Positions 28,639-37,883 of a stretch of 64,000 nt of DNA are shown piece after piece. The stretch is from contig NZ_JH109154.1 of assembly GCF_000190755.2 (NCBI RefSeq), positions 1-64,000 on the forward strand, read 5' to 3'. The notes under the pieces were generated by a model. That model did not search any database and had not been told where the DNA came from. It was given only the letters and a program-made list of their open reading frames with translations. Position 1 is the stretch's first letter; every line of letters starts with the position of its first letter. A program made the translations under genes and the position numbers. Source of the DNA: Methylobacter tundripaludum SV96 (GTDB lineage: Bacteria > Pseudomonadota > Gammaproteobacteria > Methylococcales > Methylomonadaceae).

Positions 28639-29757
28639 ATGTCATTACAAAAAAAATCAGGCCCGGTTCGTCGCTTTGCAAAGCTGATGAAGTTTGCCGC
28701 TTGGCTACAGAATATTTCCAACAAGATCACGCCGCCACCGTTTCGGCTTATCCAGATTGGCTCTGCGTTTTGGCAGTCGCGTGTGCTTCATGCCGCGGTA
28801 CATCTGGACATTGCATCCGTTCTGGGCGATGAGCAGTTCGCAGTTGACGTCATTGCGGCACGCGTCTTGGCGCAACCGGACGCCATCTACCGTCTGCTGC
28901 GCATGCTGGCGGCCATGGGTATATTTGAAGAAGTGTCGCCGCAAGTCTTCAAAAACAATGCGCTTTCCACTTACTTGCGAGAAGACAACCCGAAGAATGT
29001 CAGGGCAATGATTTTGATGCATAACTCGCTTGAGATGAGCCGGCCTTGGTATGAGCAGCTGGAACAGGGAGTGCGTAGCGGGGACGTCCCATTTCAAATT
29101 TCTCACGGCCGGGAGCTTTATGCCTACATGGACGATCATGCCGAATTCGATGCGCTGTTTGCCCGTGCGATGGACAGTGTAGAGGCATTGACTGGCGACA
29201 GTTTTGCCACTGACTTCGATTGGGGACGATTTGAGCGAATCATCGATGTGGGCGGCTCGAAGGGAAGTAAATCATTAGCCATACTAAAGCGCTATCCGCA
29301 TCTGACAGCTTTGGTGTTCGACCGGAATCAGGTTATTCAAACAGCGGCAAGCTATTGGGCCGGAAAAGCCTCGCCAACTCTTCTGTCCCGATTAACCTTC
29401 CAAGCGGGGGACTTGCTCGAATCGGTTCCCGCAGCCAAAAACGACAAGGACATCTACTTGTTGAGCGCCGTTCTGCATGGCATGGATGACCAGAATTGCG
29501 TAAAAGTGCTGCGTAATCTCGTCGCCGCAAGTACGGGTACCGGTGCCCGCATTGCGCTAATGGAGTTGGTTGTTCCGGAATTGAAGGCCGATTTTTCCAG
29601 TGCAGCTTTCGATATGCAGATGTTCATGGCTACCCGAGGCAGGGAAAGAACGCTTCCCGAATGGCAGGGGCTTTTCGATCAATCCAGGTTGGCGCTTGAG
29701 GAACTGGTAGGGCTTCAATCACTGGGTAAGATACTCGTATTGAGGCCGAAGGATTAA
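28639..29757 (+). CDS. SAM-dependent O-methyltransferase, family 2 (CrtF/COMT-like)
   Basis: 372 aa from the ATG at 28639, which follows AGGAG at seven bases. An N-terminal dimerisation/winged-helix domain (FWQSRVLHAAVHLDIASVLG, AIYRLLRMLAAMGIFEE) precedes the Rossmann SAM domain (IIDVGGSKGSKSLAILKRYP, LLSAVLHGMDDQNCVKVLRN). The catalytic His probably lies in AVLHGMDD. Relatives methylate hydroxyls of carotenoids, polyketides or phenolics; the substrate here is not evident. It lies downstream of a TetR regulator. Confidence 0.88.
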   Translation: MSLQKKSGPVRRFAKLMKFAAWLQNISNKITPPPFRLIQIGSAFWQSRVLHAAVHLDIASVLGDEQFAVDVIAARVLAQPDAIYRLLRMLAAMGIFEEVSPQVFKNNALSTYLREDNPKNVRAMILMHNSLEMSRPWYEQLEQGVRSGDVPFQISHGRELYAYMDDHAEFDALFARAMDSVEALTGDSFATDFDWGRFERIIDVGGSKGSKSLAILKRYPHLTALVFDRNQVIQTAASYWAGKASPTLLSRLTFQAGDLLESVPAAKNDKDIYLLSAVLHGMDDQNCVKVLRNLVAASTGTGARIALMELVVPELKADFSSAAFDMQMFMATRGRERTLPEWQGLFDQSRLALEELVGLQSLGKILVLRPKD

Positions 29758-29797
29758 GCCGAAAGGTACGCACAGCGTACCCTACGACCTTATCCAG

Positions 29798-30273
29798 TTA
29801 AGGCGTTGTTTTAGACGCCGAATCGGAGAGCTGCTCGATACGTGCAGTTAGCTTTTTAGCAAGCGAATTTATGCTTCGTTGCGTCACTTTAGGGTTTTTA
29901 CATTGACCAAATGCACCATTAAATAGGAATACAAAAAACTGTGTTTGCTGTGCTGTCCAACCACTACCCAGTCTGCGCCGGACTGCTTGCCCAGTTTGGC
30001 GGCAACGTCATTAAAATTAAGCAGATAGCCTATACCGGCGGTTGCGGCATTCTGGTCATTAACGCTGATTTGAACAATTTCATAATCGCCAAGTCGCCTG
30101 ATGGCCTGCTCAAGCAAGGGCTTCATCGATGCTGTGCGGGTCAATTCCTCCGGCGTATTCGGTAACAAAGTTTCGTCAAGCAACTCAAAGTTTAAGATGG
30201 CAATGCGGGGAGCGGCATTCACGGGATCACTAAAAGCCAGATAAACCAACAGTATTAAACTGATAATTTTCAT
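29798..30273 (-). pseudogene. DUF2380-type secreted protein, 3' end frameshifted
   Basis: The open frame 29884-30273 gives 129 aa: a signal peptide (MKIISLILLVYLAFSDPVNA) and a DUF2380-like domain (PRIAILNFELLDETLLP, YLLNFNDVAAKLGKQSGADW). It stops abruptly after VNVKTLK. In another frame the DNA continues KNPKVTQRSINSLAKKLTAR then IEQLSDSASKTTP to a stop at 29798, which looks like the missing C-terminal helix. Adding one A to the A5 run near 29898 would join them. DUF2380 proteins are known beside methanol dehydrogenase genes in some methylotrophs. Either a real mutation or a homopolymer error. Confidence 0.65.
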
Positions 30274-30311
30274 GATATTTGCTCCCGATATAGTGATTGA
30301 GATTTTAAATC

Positions 30312-30344
30312 TCCTCACCCTAACCCTCTCCAGCAGGAGAGGGG
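30312..30344. repeat. CCCTCTCC/GGAGAGGG hairpin repeat, uninterrupted copy
   Basis: CTCCTCACCCTAACCCTCTC is directly followed by CAGCAGGAGAGGGG. It serves as the uninserted reference for the interrupted copy at 61137-61218. Confidence 0.7.
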
Positions 30345-30382
30345 ATAAATGCTCCTGATTTTGAAGTGCGGTGAGTATGAAA

Positions 30383-31465
30383 TCATTGCACAGGCACCAC
30401 ACGGTCATCGTTCAGAAAGCTGATGTCTGCATATTGGCACACGCCTTCTTCATGCTGAAAAAGACTAACCGCAATCAGCCAGACTTTGACGATGTTGCCC
30501 GGCATTGCTCCGCCTATGGCGTTGATATAGTCCTGATAGACATCCCGATCTTCATTAAACCATTCGCCCAAGCCTTGTTGACCGGAGCGGATCACGACAT
30601 GGGTTTCGCGGTGAGTCCAGGTCGGTATCGGGCAACGATAGACCGTTTCGGGCGGCAGTTCGGCGCTCCAGTAATAGGTGATGTCCTGGCCGTTATCGAA
30701 TTCGACCGCGATGCTTAAATAGTCGTGGGTGGGCAAGGTGTCTTCCCGTACAGCGGAGGGTAAGACATCCATTTTCCAGGACCAGCGCAAGCGGGTGTTC
30801 GGCTTAAACGGCAGGGAAATCGGTTTTATCAACAGGCCGCCGTCATTGTGGGTATGACAGCAGATGGCCGATTCTTTCGCAGGCACTGCATGGGACTGAT
30901 AAACTTCCGCAGGTCCGGTAAACCATAGATAATCCCAGCCTTCCGGCGTAATAACCGGCGAAACCAGCCGGTCGATTTCCATTGCGATCAGGGTATCCAC
31001 GTCGCCGTTCTCGGCAAGGCTTTTTAGGCCGTCCAGCGTATCGCCCTGCCAGCGGATAAGCAGCACAGCCAAGTTGCCGGTGACCATGTCATATACTTCG
31101 TCCGGCGTTGCCAGTCCGCCGGTTTTGCTGGACCATTCCCCCGGAAAATAACTGGCCAGATAAAGCCGTCCCGATTGCGCTACGGTAAAACTATGACTGT
31201 CGCGGGTGCCGCGAAATATCTCGCCGTCCTGACCGATACGAAACCACAGCTGAAAGTTGGGTTCCAGCGTTATGGGCAGGTCTTTAAACTGCGTTTGCCC
31301 GGCTGCAAAAGAGGTAAAGTTATCGCCTGCTTCAACATCAAGGCCGGTATCGAACCAGGGTTTTTGCTCGGAGGGCAGTTCAAAAAAACGATGCTCGAAA
31401 ATAACGCCTTTTGCAACATTGCCCAACAATTCTATAAAGCGGGACTTAAATTCAATAATATTCAT
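30383..31465 (-). CDS. Hypothetical protein: PA-IL-like N-terminus plus DUF3047-like C-terminus
   Basis: 360 aa from the ATG at 31465, preceded by AGGAG at five bases. Residues ~25-125 (FDTGLDVEAGDNFTSFAAGQ, QLWFRIGQDGEIFRGTRDSH, SGRLYLASYFPGEW) resemble the PA-IL-like sugar-binding beta sandwich. Residues ~215-355 (NTRLRWSWKMDVLP, FDNGQDITYYWSAELPPE, NIVKVWLIAVSLF) resemble DUF3047. No signal peptide is seen. It is divergent from an AraC regulator, which may control it. Function unknown; the domain calls are from memory of family patterns. Confidence 0.6.
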   Translation of the reverse strand: MNIIEFKSRFIELLGNVAKGVIFEHRFFELPSEQKPWFDTGLDVEAGDNFTSFAAGQTQFKDLPITLEPNFQLWFRIGQDGEIFRGTRDSHSFTVAQSGRLYLASYFPGEWSSKTGGLATPDEVYDMVTGNLAVLLIRWQGDTLDGLKSLAENGDVDTLIAMEIDRLVSPVITPEGWDYLWFTGPAEVYQSHAVPAKESAICCHTHNDGGLLIKPISLPFKPNTRLRWSWKMDVLPSAVREDTLPTHDYLSIAVEFDNGQDITYYWSAELPPETVYRCPIPTWTHRETHVVIRSGQQGLGEWFNEDRDVYQDYINAIGGAMPGNIVKVWLIAVSLFQHEEGVCQYADISFLNDDRVVPVQ

Positions 31466-31552
31466 GATGTCTCCTGTATCGGTAAAGTTCATAAAAATCA
31501 GCTGCAAGGATTATAATCAGATCGCCCTCATTAAATCTTGTATAAACTGGCT

Positions 31553-32317
31553 ATGCTGAAACTTTATCCTGCTTATATGCGCTTGTTTATTTGGCGAAGC
31601 CGGTCGCTTTATTTCGGTCCGTCGGTGCATTTGGATGCGCACGCTTATGCGACAGTGGCATTGCATGTGGGGATTTACCGGCCTTTCAGGATAAAGATCG
31701 CTAACGGTGTCTGGCAAAGTTGCCGTTGTGCGATTGTCCCGGCCGGTATTCCGCATGAGCTTGATTTTGAAGGCGGCATCCACGGCAAATTATTTATTGA
31801 ACGGGACAGCTCCGACTATTTGTATTTCCAGCGCCGCTTTGCCTGCCCGGAACAGTCGCTATCATTATTTCAGGATGATGAGCTGATCGAACAATTGTGC
31901 TGGATTTATGAATTGGATCCCGATAAAACCGTAATCGAAAACTGTTTGAGCGACTTGTTGCGCTGTAACGGAGAGCTGAATTTAGTGCTCGACCCGCGCG
32001 TACAGACTGCTATCGACCTGATCTGCGATGAGCCGGATTACAATTTCTCACAACAATATCTGGCCGATAGGGCCGATCTTTCGCCGTCCCGGTTTTTGCA
32101 TTTGTTTAAACAGCATACTGACGTCCCTTATCGGCGTTTCAGGACATGGAAACGGCTGTTCTTAGCATTGGAAAGTTTAAACGCCGTTGATAATATGACG
32201 GTAGCCGCGCTGGATGCCGGATTTGCCGATGCAACCCATTTCAGCCACAGCTTTCGCGATAACTTCGGCATAAACCCGGCTTACGTATTTCGCGGCATTA
32301 ATCGGTTTGAGGTTTGA
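31553..32317 (+). CDS. AraC-family transcriptional regulator
   Basis: 254 aa. The C-terminal ~100 residues hold two helix-turn-helix units (FSQQYLADRADLSPSRFLHL FKQHT and TVAALDAGFADATHFSHSFR DNFGINP). The N-terminal part (~1-140) is a cupin-like sensor (HVGIYRPFRIKI, CAIVPAGIPHELDF). The start is uncertain: ATG 31553 is used, TTG 31538 and ATG 31577 are alternatives. It is divergent from the PA-IL-like gene across an 87-bp shared promoter region. Confidence 0.88.
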   Translation: MLKLYPAYMRLFIWRSRSLYFGPSVHLDAHAYATVALHVGIYRPFRIKIANGVWQSCRCAIVPAGIPHELDFEGGIHGKLFIERDSSDYLYFQRRFACPEQSLSLFQDDELIEQLCWIYELDPDKTVIENCLSDLLRCNGELNLVLDPRVQTAIDLICDEPDYNFSQQYLADRADLSPSRFLHLFKQHTDVPYRRFRTWKRLFLALESLNAVDNMTVAALDAGFADATHFSHSFRDNFGINPAYVFRGINRFEV

Positions 32318-32363
32318 GCGCTCAATTTATCGGGATAAAGTTTCAACGACTCGGCGGTTAACA

Positions 32364-32530
32364 AAATGGAACGCGGATAACGCTGATGATTAAGATAAAA
32401 TATGATTTTTCGTAATTATTCAGCGAATGCTAACTACGATTAATAGAACACGGATGTAAAAGCCGAAGCCATGTTGTTTTACGCTTTTTAATCAGTGCTC
32501 ATCATATTCATCTGCGTTATCTGCGTTCCA
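32364..32530. repeat. Palindromic intergenic repeat before the MFS gene
   Basis: TGGAACGCGGATAACGCTGA (left) and its imperfect complement ending CTGCGTTCCA (right) are the outer arms. An inner hairpin, ACGGATGTAAAAGC against GCTTTTTAATC, is shared with the copy at 34012-34063. No gene. Confidence 0.7.
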
Positions 32531-32576
32531 TTGCATTTAATGACATTTATAATAAAAACAACAGGAACAACGTTTT

Positions 32577-33965
32577 ATGTCCACATGGTTAGCTTCATCC
32601 TTTTTATCGAAAGACAGAATTATTGCCAAACCGGGTTTTAACCGTTGGCTGGCGGCTCCGGCGGCTTTGGCGGTACATCTGTGTATCGGCCAGGTTTACG
32701 CATTCAGTGTTTTTAATTTGCCGTTGACCAAGGTGCTGGGCGTGACCGAGTCATTGCCGGAAGATTGGAAACTGACCACCTTGGGCTGGATATTCAGTCT
32801 GGCTATTATGTTTTTAGGGCTGTCGGCCGCATTCGCCGGGAAATGGCTGGAAAAAGTCGGGCCGCGCGTCACCATGTTTTGCTCGGCGCTTTGCTTTAGC
32901 GGCGGCTTTTTTATTGCGGCGGCCGGCGTTGAGCTGCATTCAATCTGGCTGCTGTATTTGGGTTACGGCGTATTGGGCGGCATCGGTTTGGGGCTGGGCT
33001 ATGTGTCGCCGGTTTCAACGCTGATTAAATGGTTCCCCGATCGGCGCGGCATGGCGACCGGTTTGGCTATCATGGGTTTTGGTGGCGGCGCAATGATAGG
33101 CGCGCCGTTAAGCGTGTTTTTAATGAAGCATTTTGCGTCGGCGACATCGGTTGGTGTTGCCGAGACTTTTGTGACCATGGGCTGTATTTACCTGGTTTTT
33201 ATGATGATCGGCGCTTTCAGTATCCGTTTGCCGGCAGAGGGCTGGTTGCCTGCCAATTTTCAGCCGGACACGCGCAAAAGCAAGTTGATTACGGACAAGC
33301 ATGTCCATGTCGAGCAGGTCCTTAAAACACCTCAGTTTTACCTGTTGTGGCTGGTGTTATGCCTGAATGTGACGGCCGGAATCGGCGTACTGGGCCAAGC
33401 TTCGGCGATGAGCCAGGAGATGTTTAAGGATCAGATCACGCCCGAGAAAGCCGCCGCTTTCGTTGGCATGCTTAGCTTCTTTAACATGGGCGGGCGTTTT
33501 GTCTGGTCCACGCTGTCCGATTACCTGGGCAGAAAAAACGTTTATTTCACCTTTTTCGTGCTGGGCTGCGTGCTTTATTCGATCGTGCCTTATACCGGAC
33601 GAATGAACAACGTCATGCTGTTCATGGGCTGTTACGCGGTGATTATGAGTATGTACGGCGGCGGGTTCTCGACCATACCGGCCTATTTGGCCGATATTTT
33701 CGGCACCCAATACGTCGGGGCGATTCACGGTCGGTTGCTCACTGCCTGGGCTACGGCGGGGGTTGCGGGGCCGGTGCTGGTTAATTATCTCAGGGAAAGT
33801 CAGATTGCGCAGGGCGTGCCCAAAGCCGATGCTTACAATATGACCATGCAGATCATGGCCGGGTTATTGCTGGTGGGATTTTTTTGTAACTTGGGCATCA
33901 AGGCGGTCGATGAAAAACATCATCTCAAGCATGATGACGTAAATGATCAGTTTGATGCGGCTTGA
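32577..33965 (+). CDS. MFS transporter, oxalate:formate antiporter (OFA) family
   Basis: 462 aa with about twelve membrane segments in the inner membrane. OFA marks include AAPAALAVHLCIGQVYAFSV FNLPL, GVLGGIGLGLGYVSPVSTLI KWFPDRRGMATG, and in the second half FFNMGGRFVWSTLSDYLGRK and STIPAYLADIFGTQYVGAIH GR. OFA members exchange or import small carboxylates, but the substrate cannot be read from sequence. It stands alone between two copies of the same intergenic hairpin repeat. Confidence 0.9.
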   Translation: MSTWLASSFLSKDRIIAKPGFNRWLAAPAALAVHLCIGQVYAFSVFNLPLTKVLGVTESLPEDWKLTTLGWIFSLAIMFLGLSAAFAGKWLEKVGPRVTMFCSALCFSGGFFIAAAGVELHSIWLLYLGYGVLGGIGLGLGYVSPVSTLIKWFPDRRGMATGLAIMGFGGGAMIGAPLSVFLMKHFASATSVGVAETFVTMGCIYLVFMMIGAFSIRLPAEGWLPANFQPDTRKSKLITDKHVHVEQVLKTPQFYLLWLVLCLNVTAGIGVLGQASAMSQEMFKDQITPEKAAAFVGMLSFFNMGGRFVWSTLSDYLGRKNVYFTFFVLGCVLYSIVPYTGRMNNVMLFMGCYAVIMSMYGGGFSTIPAYLADIFGTQYVGAIHGRLLTAWATAGVAGPVLVNYLRESQIAQGVPKADAYNMTMQIMAGLLLVGFFCNLGIKAVDEKHHLKHDDVNDQFDAA

Positions 33966-34011
33966 GACAGTTGTTTTATGATTGATAGTCCACGGGTTGG
34001 AGAGGTTTAAA

Positions 34012-34063
34012 ACGGATTTTTAAAAGCCGAAGCCACGTTTGCTGTGTGCTTTTTTAAATCCGT
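34012..34063 (+). terminator. ACGGATTTTTAAAAGC hairpin after the MFS gene
   Basis: ACGGATTTTTAAAAGC (34012-34027) pairs with GCTTTTTTAAATCCGT (34048-34063) except at two positions. It lies 47 bases after the MFS stop and converges with cheB. It is repeat-family sequence that could terminate transcription both ways. Confidence 0.5.
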
Positions 34064-34094
34064 GTCATCTGTCGATTGCACTAATGAGTTGAAT

Positions 34095-35177
34095 CTAGGC
34101 TTTTTTAAACAGCGCCCGGGTAGGCGCTTGCATAATCAGTTGCGGAATGGCTGACAACGGCAAAATGCCATCGACAGCGCCCAGTTTGACGGCTTCCTTA
34201 GGCATGCCGTAGACCACGCAACTGGTTTCATCTTGGGCTATGGTCAGGGCGCCGACATCGTGCATTTCTTTCATGCCGTGAGCGCCGTCATCGCCCATGC
34301 CGGTCAGGATAATGCCGACTGCATTGGCCCCGGCAGATTGAGCGCTGGAGCGAAATAATACGTCTACTGAGGGCCTGTGTCTGCTTATCAGCGGCCCGTC
34401 CTTGATTTCAACCTGATACTGCGCGCCGCTACGTTGCAGCAACATGTGCTTGCCGCCGGGAGCGATTAAAACCATACCGGGCAAGACGCGATCATTATGC
34501 GCGGCTTCTTTTACCGTTACTTGGCAAATACCGTCCAGCCTTTTGGCAAAAGCCGCAGTAAAATGTTCCGGCATGTGTTGAACCACGACTATCGGCGGGG
34601 CAGTGCGCGGCAGCTGGGTAAACAGGTATTCCAACGCCTGCGTACCGCCGGTTGAGGTGCCGATGACGATTACCCGATCGGTTGTTTGCACCATCGGCTT
34701 AGGGGGGCTGACGCCGAACAGGCTGTTTGTGCTTGCCGCGACAGGACTGGCCGAAGCTGTGCTTGATTTGATTATTCGAGGTCGGGATCCCGCCGCAGCC
34801 TTGATGACGTCGATAATGGTGGCTTTGGATTCTTGCAGGAAGTTACGCAAGTTGACCTTCGGCTTGGTGATGATGTCGACCGCACCGGCGCTCATCGCCT
34901 GCATGGTCACTTCCGCGCCTTTTTCCGTCAAGGTGGAGCAAATAACCACCGGAGTAGGGCGCTCGCTCATCAGTTTTTTAAGGAAAGTCACGCCGTCCAT
35001 GCGCGGCATTTCAATGTCCAGCACAATAACATCAGGCCATTCGCTTTCCATTTTCTTCATCGCGAAAATGGGATCGGGCGCCGCGCCGATGATTTTTATG
35101 CCCGATACGCCGTCCAATAAACCGGTCAATACCTGTCGCACCACGGCGGAATCATCGACTATCAATACTTTAATCAT
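34095..35177 (-). CDS. cheB: Chemotaxis response regulator protein-glutamate methylesterase
   Basis: Demethylates and deamidates chemoreceptor glutamates when phosphorylated by CheA. It is 360 aa. The receiver domain has the acidic pair Asp8/Asp9 and phosphoacceptor Asp54 ([11 protein letters not shown]). The C-terminal esterase has catalytic Ser in [14 protein letters not shown], His in [18 protein letters not shown], and Asp in [12 protein letters not shown]. It is the last gene of cheR-cheD-cheB, 27 bases after cheD. Confidence 0.97.
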   Translation of the reverse strand: MIKVLIVDDSAVVRQVLTGLLDGVSGIKIIGAAPDPIFAMKKMESEWPDVIVLDIEMPRMDGVTFLKKLMSERPTPVVICSTLTEKGAEVTMQAMSAGAVDIITKPKVNLRNFLQESKATIIDVIKAAAGSRPRIIKSSTASASPVAASTNSLFGVSPPKPMVQTTDRVIVIGTSTGGTQALEYLFTQLPRTAPPIVVVQHMPEHFTAAFAKRLDGICQVTVKEAAHNDRVLPGMVLIAPGGKHMLLQRSGAQYQVEIKDGPLISRHRPSVDVLFRSSAQSAGANAVGIILTGMGDDGAHGMKEMHDVGALTIAQDETSCVVYGMPKEAVKLGAVDGILPLSAIPQLIMQAPTRALFKKA

Positions 35178-35204
35178 TAGACATGTTTTTAATTAATAAT
35201 GCCG

Positions 35205-35804
35205 TTACCAAAAATCAGCCTGATCCGATGGCTGCGGGATGTGTAGAGCGGTATTTCTTTTCAGGAAACGTTGTTCCTGTTTAATAACGGCTTGTTCCTC
35301 AGCATGTTCAATGCTTTTAACATAGACGGAAAAGTCGTTCGCCAGAAAAAAGATGTTGCGACCGATGTGACCGCCCAAACTGGAGGCTACCAAGGGGATA
35401 TGTTCGGTTTTCAAGAAGGTTTTAATAAACTCGCAGTTGACTGCGCCTATGGATTGTCCACCGCGTAATTCATTGCCCAGTTTAAGCACGTCGCCACCGC
35501 CAAAGGCTTTGGCTTTTAGATGAATGCGTTGCGCGCCCTGTTTTAGCATCTGGTTAATCAGCAGCTCCATCGCATGGATGCCGTAGCGCCCGCCTTCCGA
35601 GCCTAACAGGGCCGCATTGTGGGCAGAATGCTGCTGAGCCAGTAAAAAATGATTCATGCCGATCACGCGATTAACCGGATCATACAAACACGCCGCTACG
35701 CAGGAACCCAGCAGGGTGGAAATAATTTCATCCTTTTTGGTGACATAACTTTCGCCGGGGTCGATGATGATCCTCGGCAGTCCCTGATACTGGCCTATTT
35801 GCAC
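35205..35804 (-). CDS. cheD: Chemoreceptor glutamine deamidase
   Basis: Deamidates receptor glutamines; in CheC-containing bacteria it also partners CheC. It is 199 aa with GTG start at 35804. The catalytic Cys/His signature is in STLLGSCVAACLYDPVNRVI GMNHFLL. YGIHAMELLINQMLKQGA and KAFGGGDVL are also typical. It overlaps the 3' end of cheR by ten bases, so they are coupled. Confidence 0.96.
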   Translation of the reverse strand: MQIGQYQGLPRIIIDPGESYVTKKDEIISTLLGSCVAACLYDPVNRVIGMNHFLLAQQHSAHNAALLGSEGGRYGIHAMELLINQMLKQGAQRIHLKAKAFGGGDVLKLGNELRGGQSIGAVNCEFIKTFLKTEHIPLVASSLGGHIGRNIFFLANDFSVYVKSIEHAEEQAVIKQEQRFLKRNTALHIPQPSDQADFW

Positions 35805-36607
35805 GGTTTTTGATAAATGGAAGGCGTGACCATGGCTAATTCGGTTTTAACACTGTGCAAGGTTTCAGAATGGCTGATAAAAAAATAGCCGCCCGGCTTT
35901 AACGCTGAAATGACGCGCTGCACTATATCCTGTTTGGTTTCCGTGTCAAAGTAGATCAGCACATTGCGTAAAAAAATAACATCGAATTGCCCAAGGCTTT
36001 TGGGCAGCGCAGTTTTAAGGTTGACCTGTCCGAAACTGACGCGGTTTCTTATTTTTTCATCGACGCGGAAATAGCCGTCCTGAGAACGTACGCCTTTCAG
36101 ACAATATTTGTCCAGGTAACGTTTGTCCATATTATCCAGCCTGTCCATCAAATAAACGCCTCTTTGCGCGGTTGCCAATACCTCGGTATTGACATCGGAG
36201 CCGAATATTTCCCATTTTCTCATGCCCAAGCCTTCAGCCAAGGTCATGCCGAGCGAATAACTTTCTTCGCCGGTGGAGCTTGCCGCGCTCCATAGACGGA
36301 AATTATCGCCTCGCCAGGACTTGATAATCTGTTCCTGAAGAAAACTGAAATGCTTGGGTTCGCGAAAAAAATACGTTTCATTGGTGGTCAGGATATTAAC
36401 CATCAATTGAAATTCGTGGGGATGTTGTCCTGAATTGAGCAATTGGTAGTATTGCCCGTAAGTTTGCAGGCCGTAATGCAGCAAGCGTTTAGCCAACCGG
36501 CTGGCCACCATGATTTTTTTTTCCGGTGCCAGCGCGATGCCTGCATGATCGTAAATGACACGCCTGAAATGGGCAAACTCTTCGGCGTTGATGGGTTCAA
36601 GACTGAT
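35795..36607 (-). CDS. cheR: Chemotaxis protein methyltransferase, apparent non-AUG start
   Basis: Methylates receptor glutamates using SAM. The SAM domain shows NETYFFREPKHF, RLWSAASSTGEESYSLGMTL AE, GSDVNTEVLATAQRGVY, VIFLRNVLIYFDTETKQ and GGYFFISHSE. The first ATG in frame (36511) would cut off most of the conserved N-terminal helix domain. That domain is plainly encoded upstream (INAEEFAHFRRVIYDHAGIA then LAPEKKIMVASRLAKRL), but no ATG, GTG or TTG exists before the upstream stop. CGGAAG places initiation at ATC 36607 or ATT 36610. The product is 270 aa on that reading. Confidence 0.85.
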   Translation of the reverse strand: MSLEPINAEEFAHFRRVIYDHAGIALAPEKKIMVASRLAKRLLHYGLQTYGQYYQLLNSGQHPHEFQLMVNILTTNETYFFREPKHFSFLQEQIIKSWRGDNFRLWSAASSTGEESYSLGMTLAEGLGMRKWEIFGSDVNTEVLATAQRGVYLMDRLDNMDKRYLDKYCLKGVRSQDGYFRVDEKIRNRVSFGQVNLKTALPKSLGQFDVIFLRNVLIYFDTETKQDIVQRVISALKPGGYFFISHSETLHSVKTELAMVTPSIYQKPCK

Positions 36608-36692
36608 AATAAACTTCCGTTTTATAAGAAAATTAGAACTACGTATAAATACATATTAAACTAGCTAGTCTACTAGAACAACGGAGGTTTGA

Positions 36693-37862
36693 ATGCGGAA
36701 CGGCCAAAATAACATCGACACTAAATTTCTGTACGGTTCATTACCCGCATTGCCGGTTATTTTGAGTGGGATAATCATGGTCTGGCAAAGCGGGGCGACT
36801 TTGTATGGCGTGGTTATCAGCCTATTGTTGGTGCTGTGCGGGATAGGAAGCGGTTTGCTCTTGTGGTACCGCTATGTTAACCAATTGACGCAAATCAATT
36901 CCCGTTGGGAACAGGACGAAATCGGCAAGATCGATACGGTTGCGACTTATACCACCGAATTGGAGCGGTTGCTGTTGACCATCAGCCCCATACTTTCCCA
37001 ACACGTAATGGTTTCGCGTGAACATACCGAGCAGGAGATTATCTCGTTAACAAGTCGTTTTGCCGACATGGTTGGCGAACTTCAGCTGATTGTCGACAGT
37101 GCCGATAATACCTTGGATGGGCAGCATTATCACTTGGACAATGTAATTACTACCAGTCGCGAGCTGCTGCAACCTGTTCTGGAAGTGCTCAAACAGGCTC
37201 ATAAAGCAGACCACGATGTTTTAGGCGAACTGCAAAAATTATCCGGGCACATGAGCGGACTGAATGCCATGTCGACCGAGATACGTAACCTGACCGGACG
37301 AATCAACCGGTTGGCGCTTAGCGCGGCTAATGAAGCCTCTTTAGCCGACGGCTTTGAAGTTATTGAGAATGACGCGCGTAAATTGGCGGATGATTTTTTA
37401 CACATCGATCAGCGCTTGGGCAGCCAGGTCAACGATACGATTGCCGCCGTAACTGCTGCGTTAAAAATAGCGAAAAATGCCGCGCAGGTCGATGATTCAA
37501 CCCTGTTTCAGGCCGAAGCCAATATCGAACAAACGTTATCCCACTTGAGTCTGGCCTTGGCCCATTACCGCGACAACGCCGGCACGCTTAGAAACAATGC
37601 CGAGCAAATCCGCGGCGAAATTAATAATGTATTGGTAGCCTTGCAGTTTCAGGATCGCGTCAGTCAAATATTGATGCAAGTTGAAAATAACTTGCTGAAT
37701 CTGCAAAAAACCATTGAAAAGATACAAGAGCAAGGCAGTAACCGCGATGGCAACATGCTCCGGGTCGATGAAGCCGTAGAGCATATAGAAGAAAACTACA
37801 AGTCGGTTAGCTCGCGGCCTGATCATGCACCGGACAGCTCGGACGAATTAACTTTTTTTTAA
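36693..37862 (+). CDS. Membrane-anchored MCP-like coiled-coil protein
   Basis: 389 aa. Two membrane segments (~13-34 and ~37-62) are joined by a very short periplasmic turn, so there is no sensor domain. A long cytoplasmic helical region follows. It resembles part of a receptor hairpin (EIRNLTGRINRLALSAANEA SLADGFEVIENDARKLADDF) but lacks the standard receptor tip sequence. Near the C-terminus, LQFQDRVSQILMQVENNLL recalls the CheZ phosphatase motif DxxTxQ. GGAGG lies six bases before the ATG. It opens the plus-strand che operon and is 21 bases from cheY. Confidence 0.75.
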   Translation: MRNGQNNIDTKFLYGSLPALPVILSGIIMVWQSGATLYGVVISLLLVLCGIGSGLLLWYRYVNQLTQINSRWEQDEIGKIDTVATYTTELERLLLTISPILSQHVMVSREHTEQEIISLTSRFADMVGELQLIVDSADNTLDGQHYHLDNVITTSRELLQPVLEVLKQAHKADHDVLGELQKLSGHMSGLNAMSTEIRNLTGRINRLALSAANEASLADGFEVIENDARKLADDFLHIDQRLGSQVNDTIAAVTAALKIAKNAAQVDDSTLFQAEANIEQTLSHLSLALAHYRDNAGTLRNNAEQIRGEINNVLVALQFQDRVSQILMQVENNLLNLQKTIEKIQEQGSNRDGNMLRVDEAVEHIEENYKSVSSRPDHAPDSSDELTFF

Positions 37863-37883
37863 TACAAAGGTAGGCTTTTACTT

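Noticed and set aside
36403-36600. A 65-codon minus-strand frame starting TTG at 36600 upstream of cheR.
   Set aside because: Its peptide is the wrong frame of the conserved CheR N-terminus, which reads correctly in the neighbouring frame.
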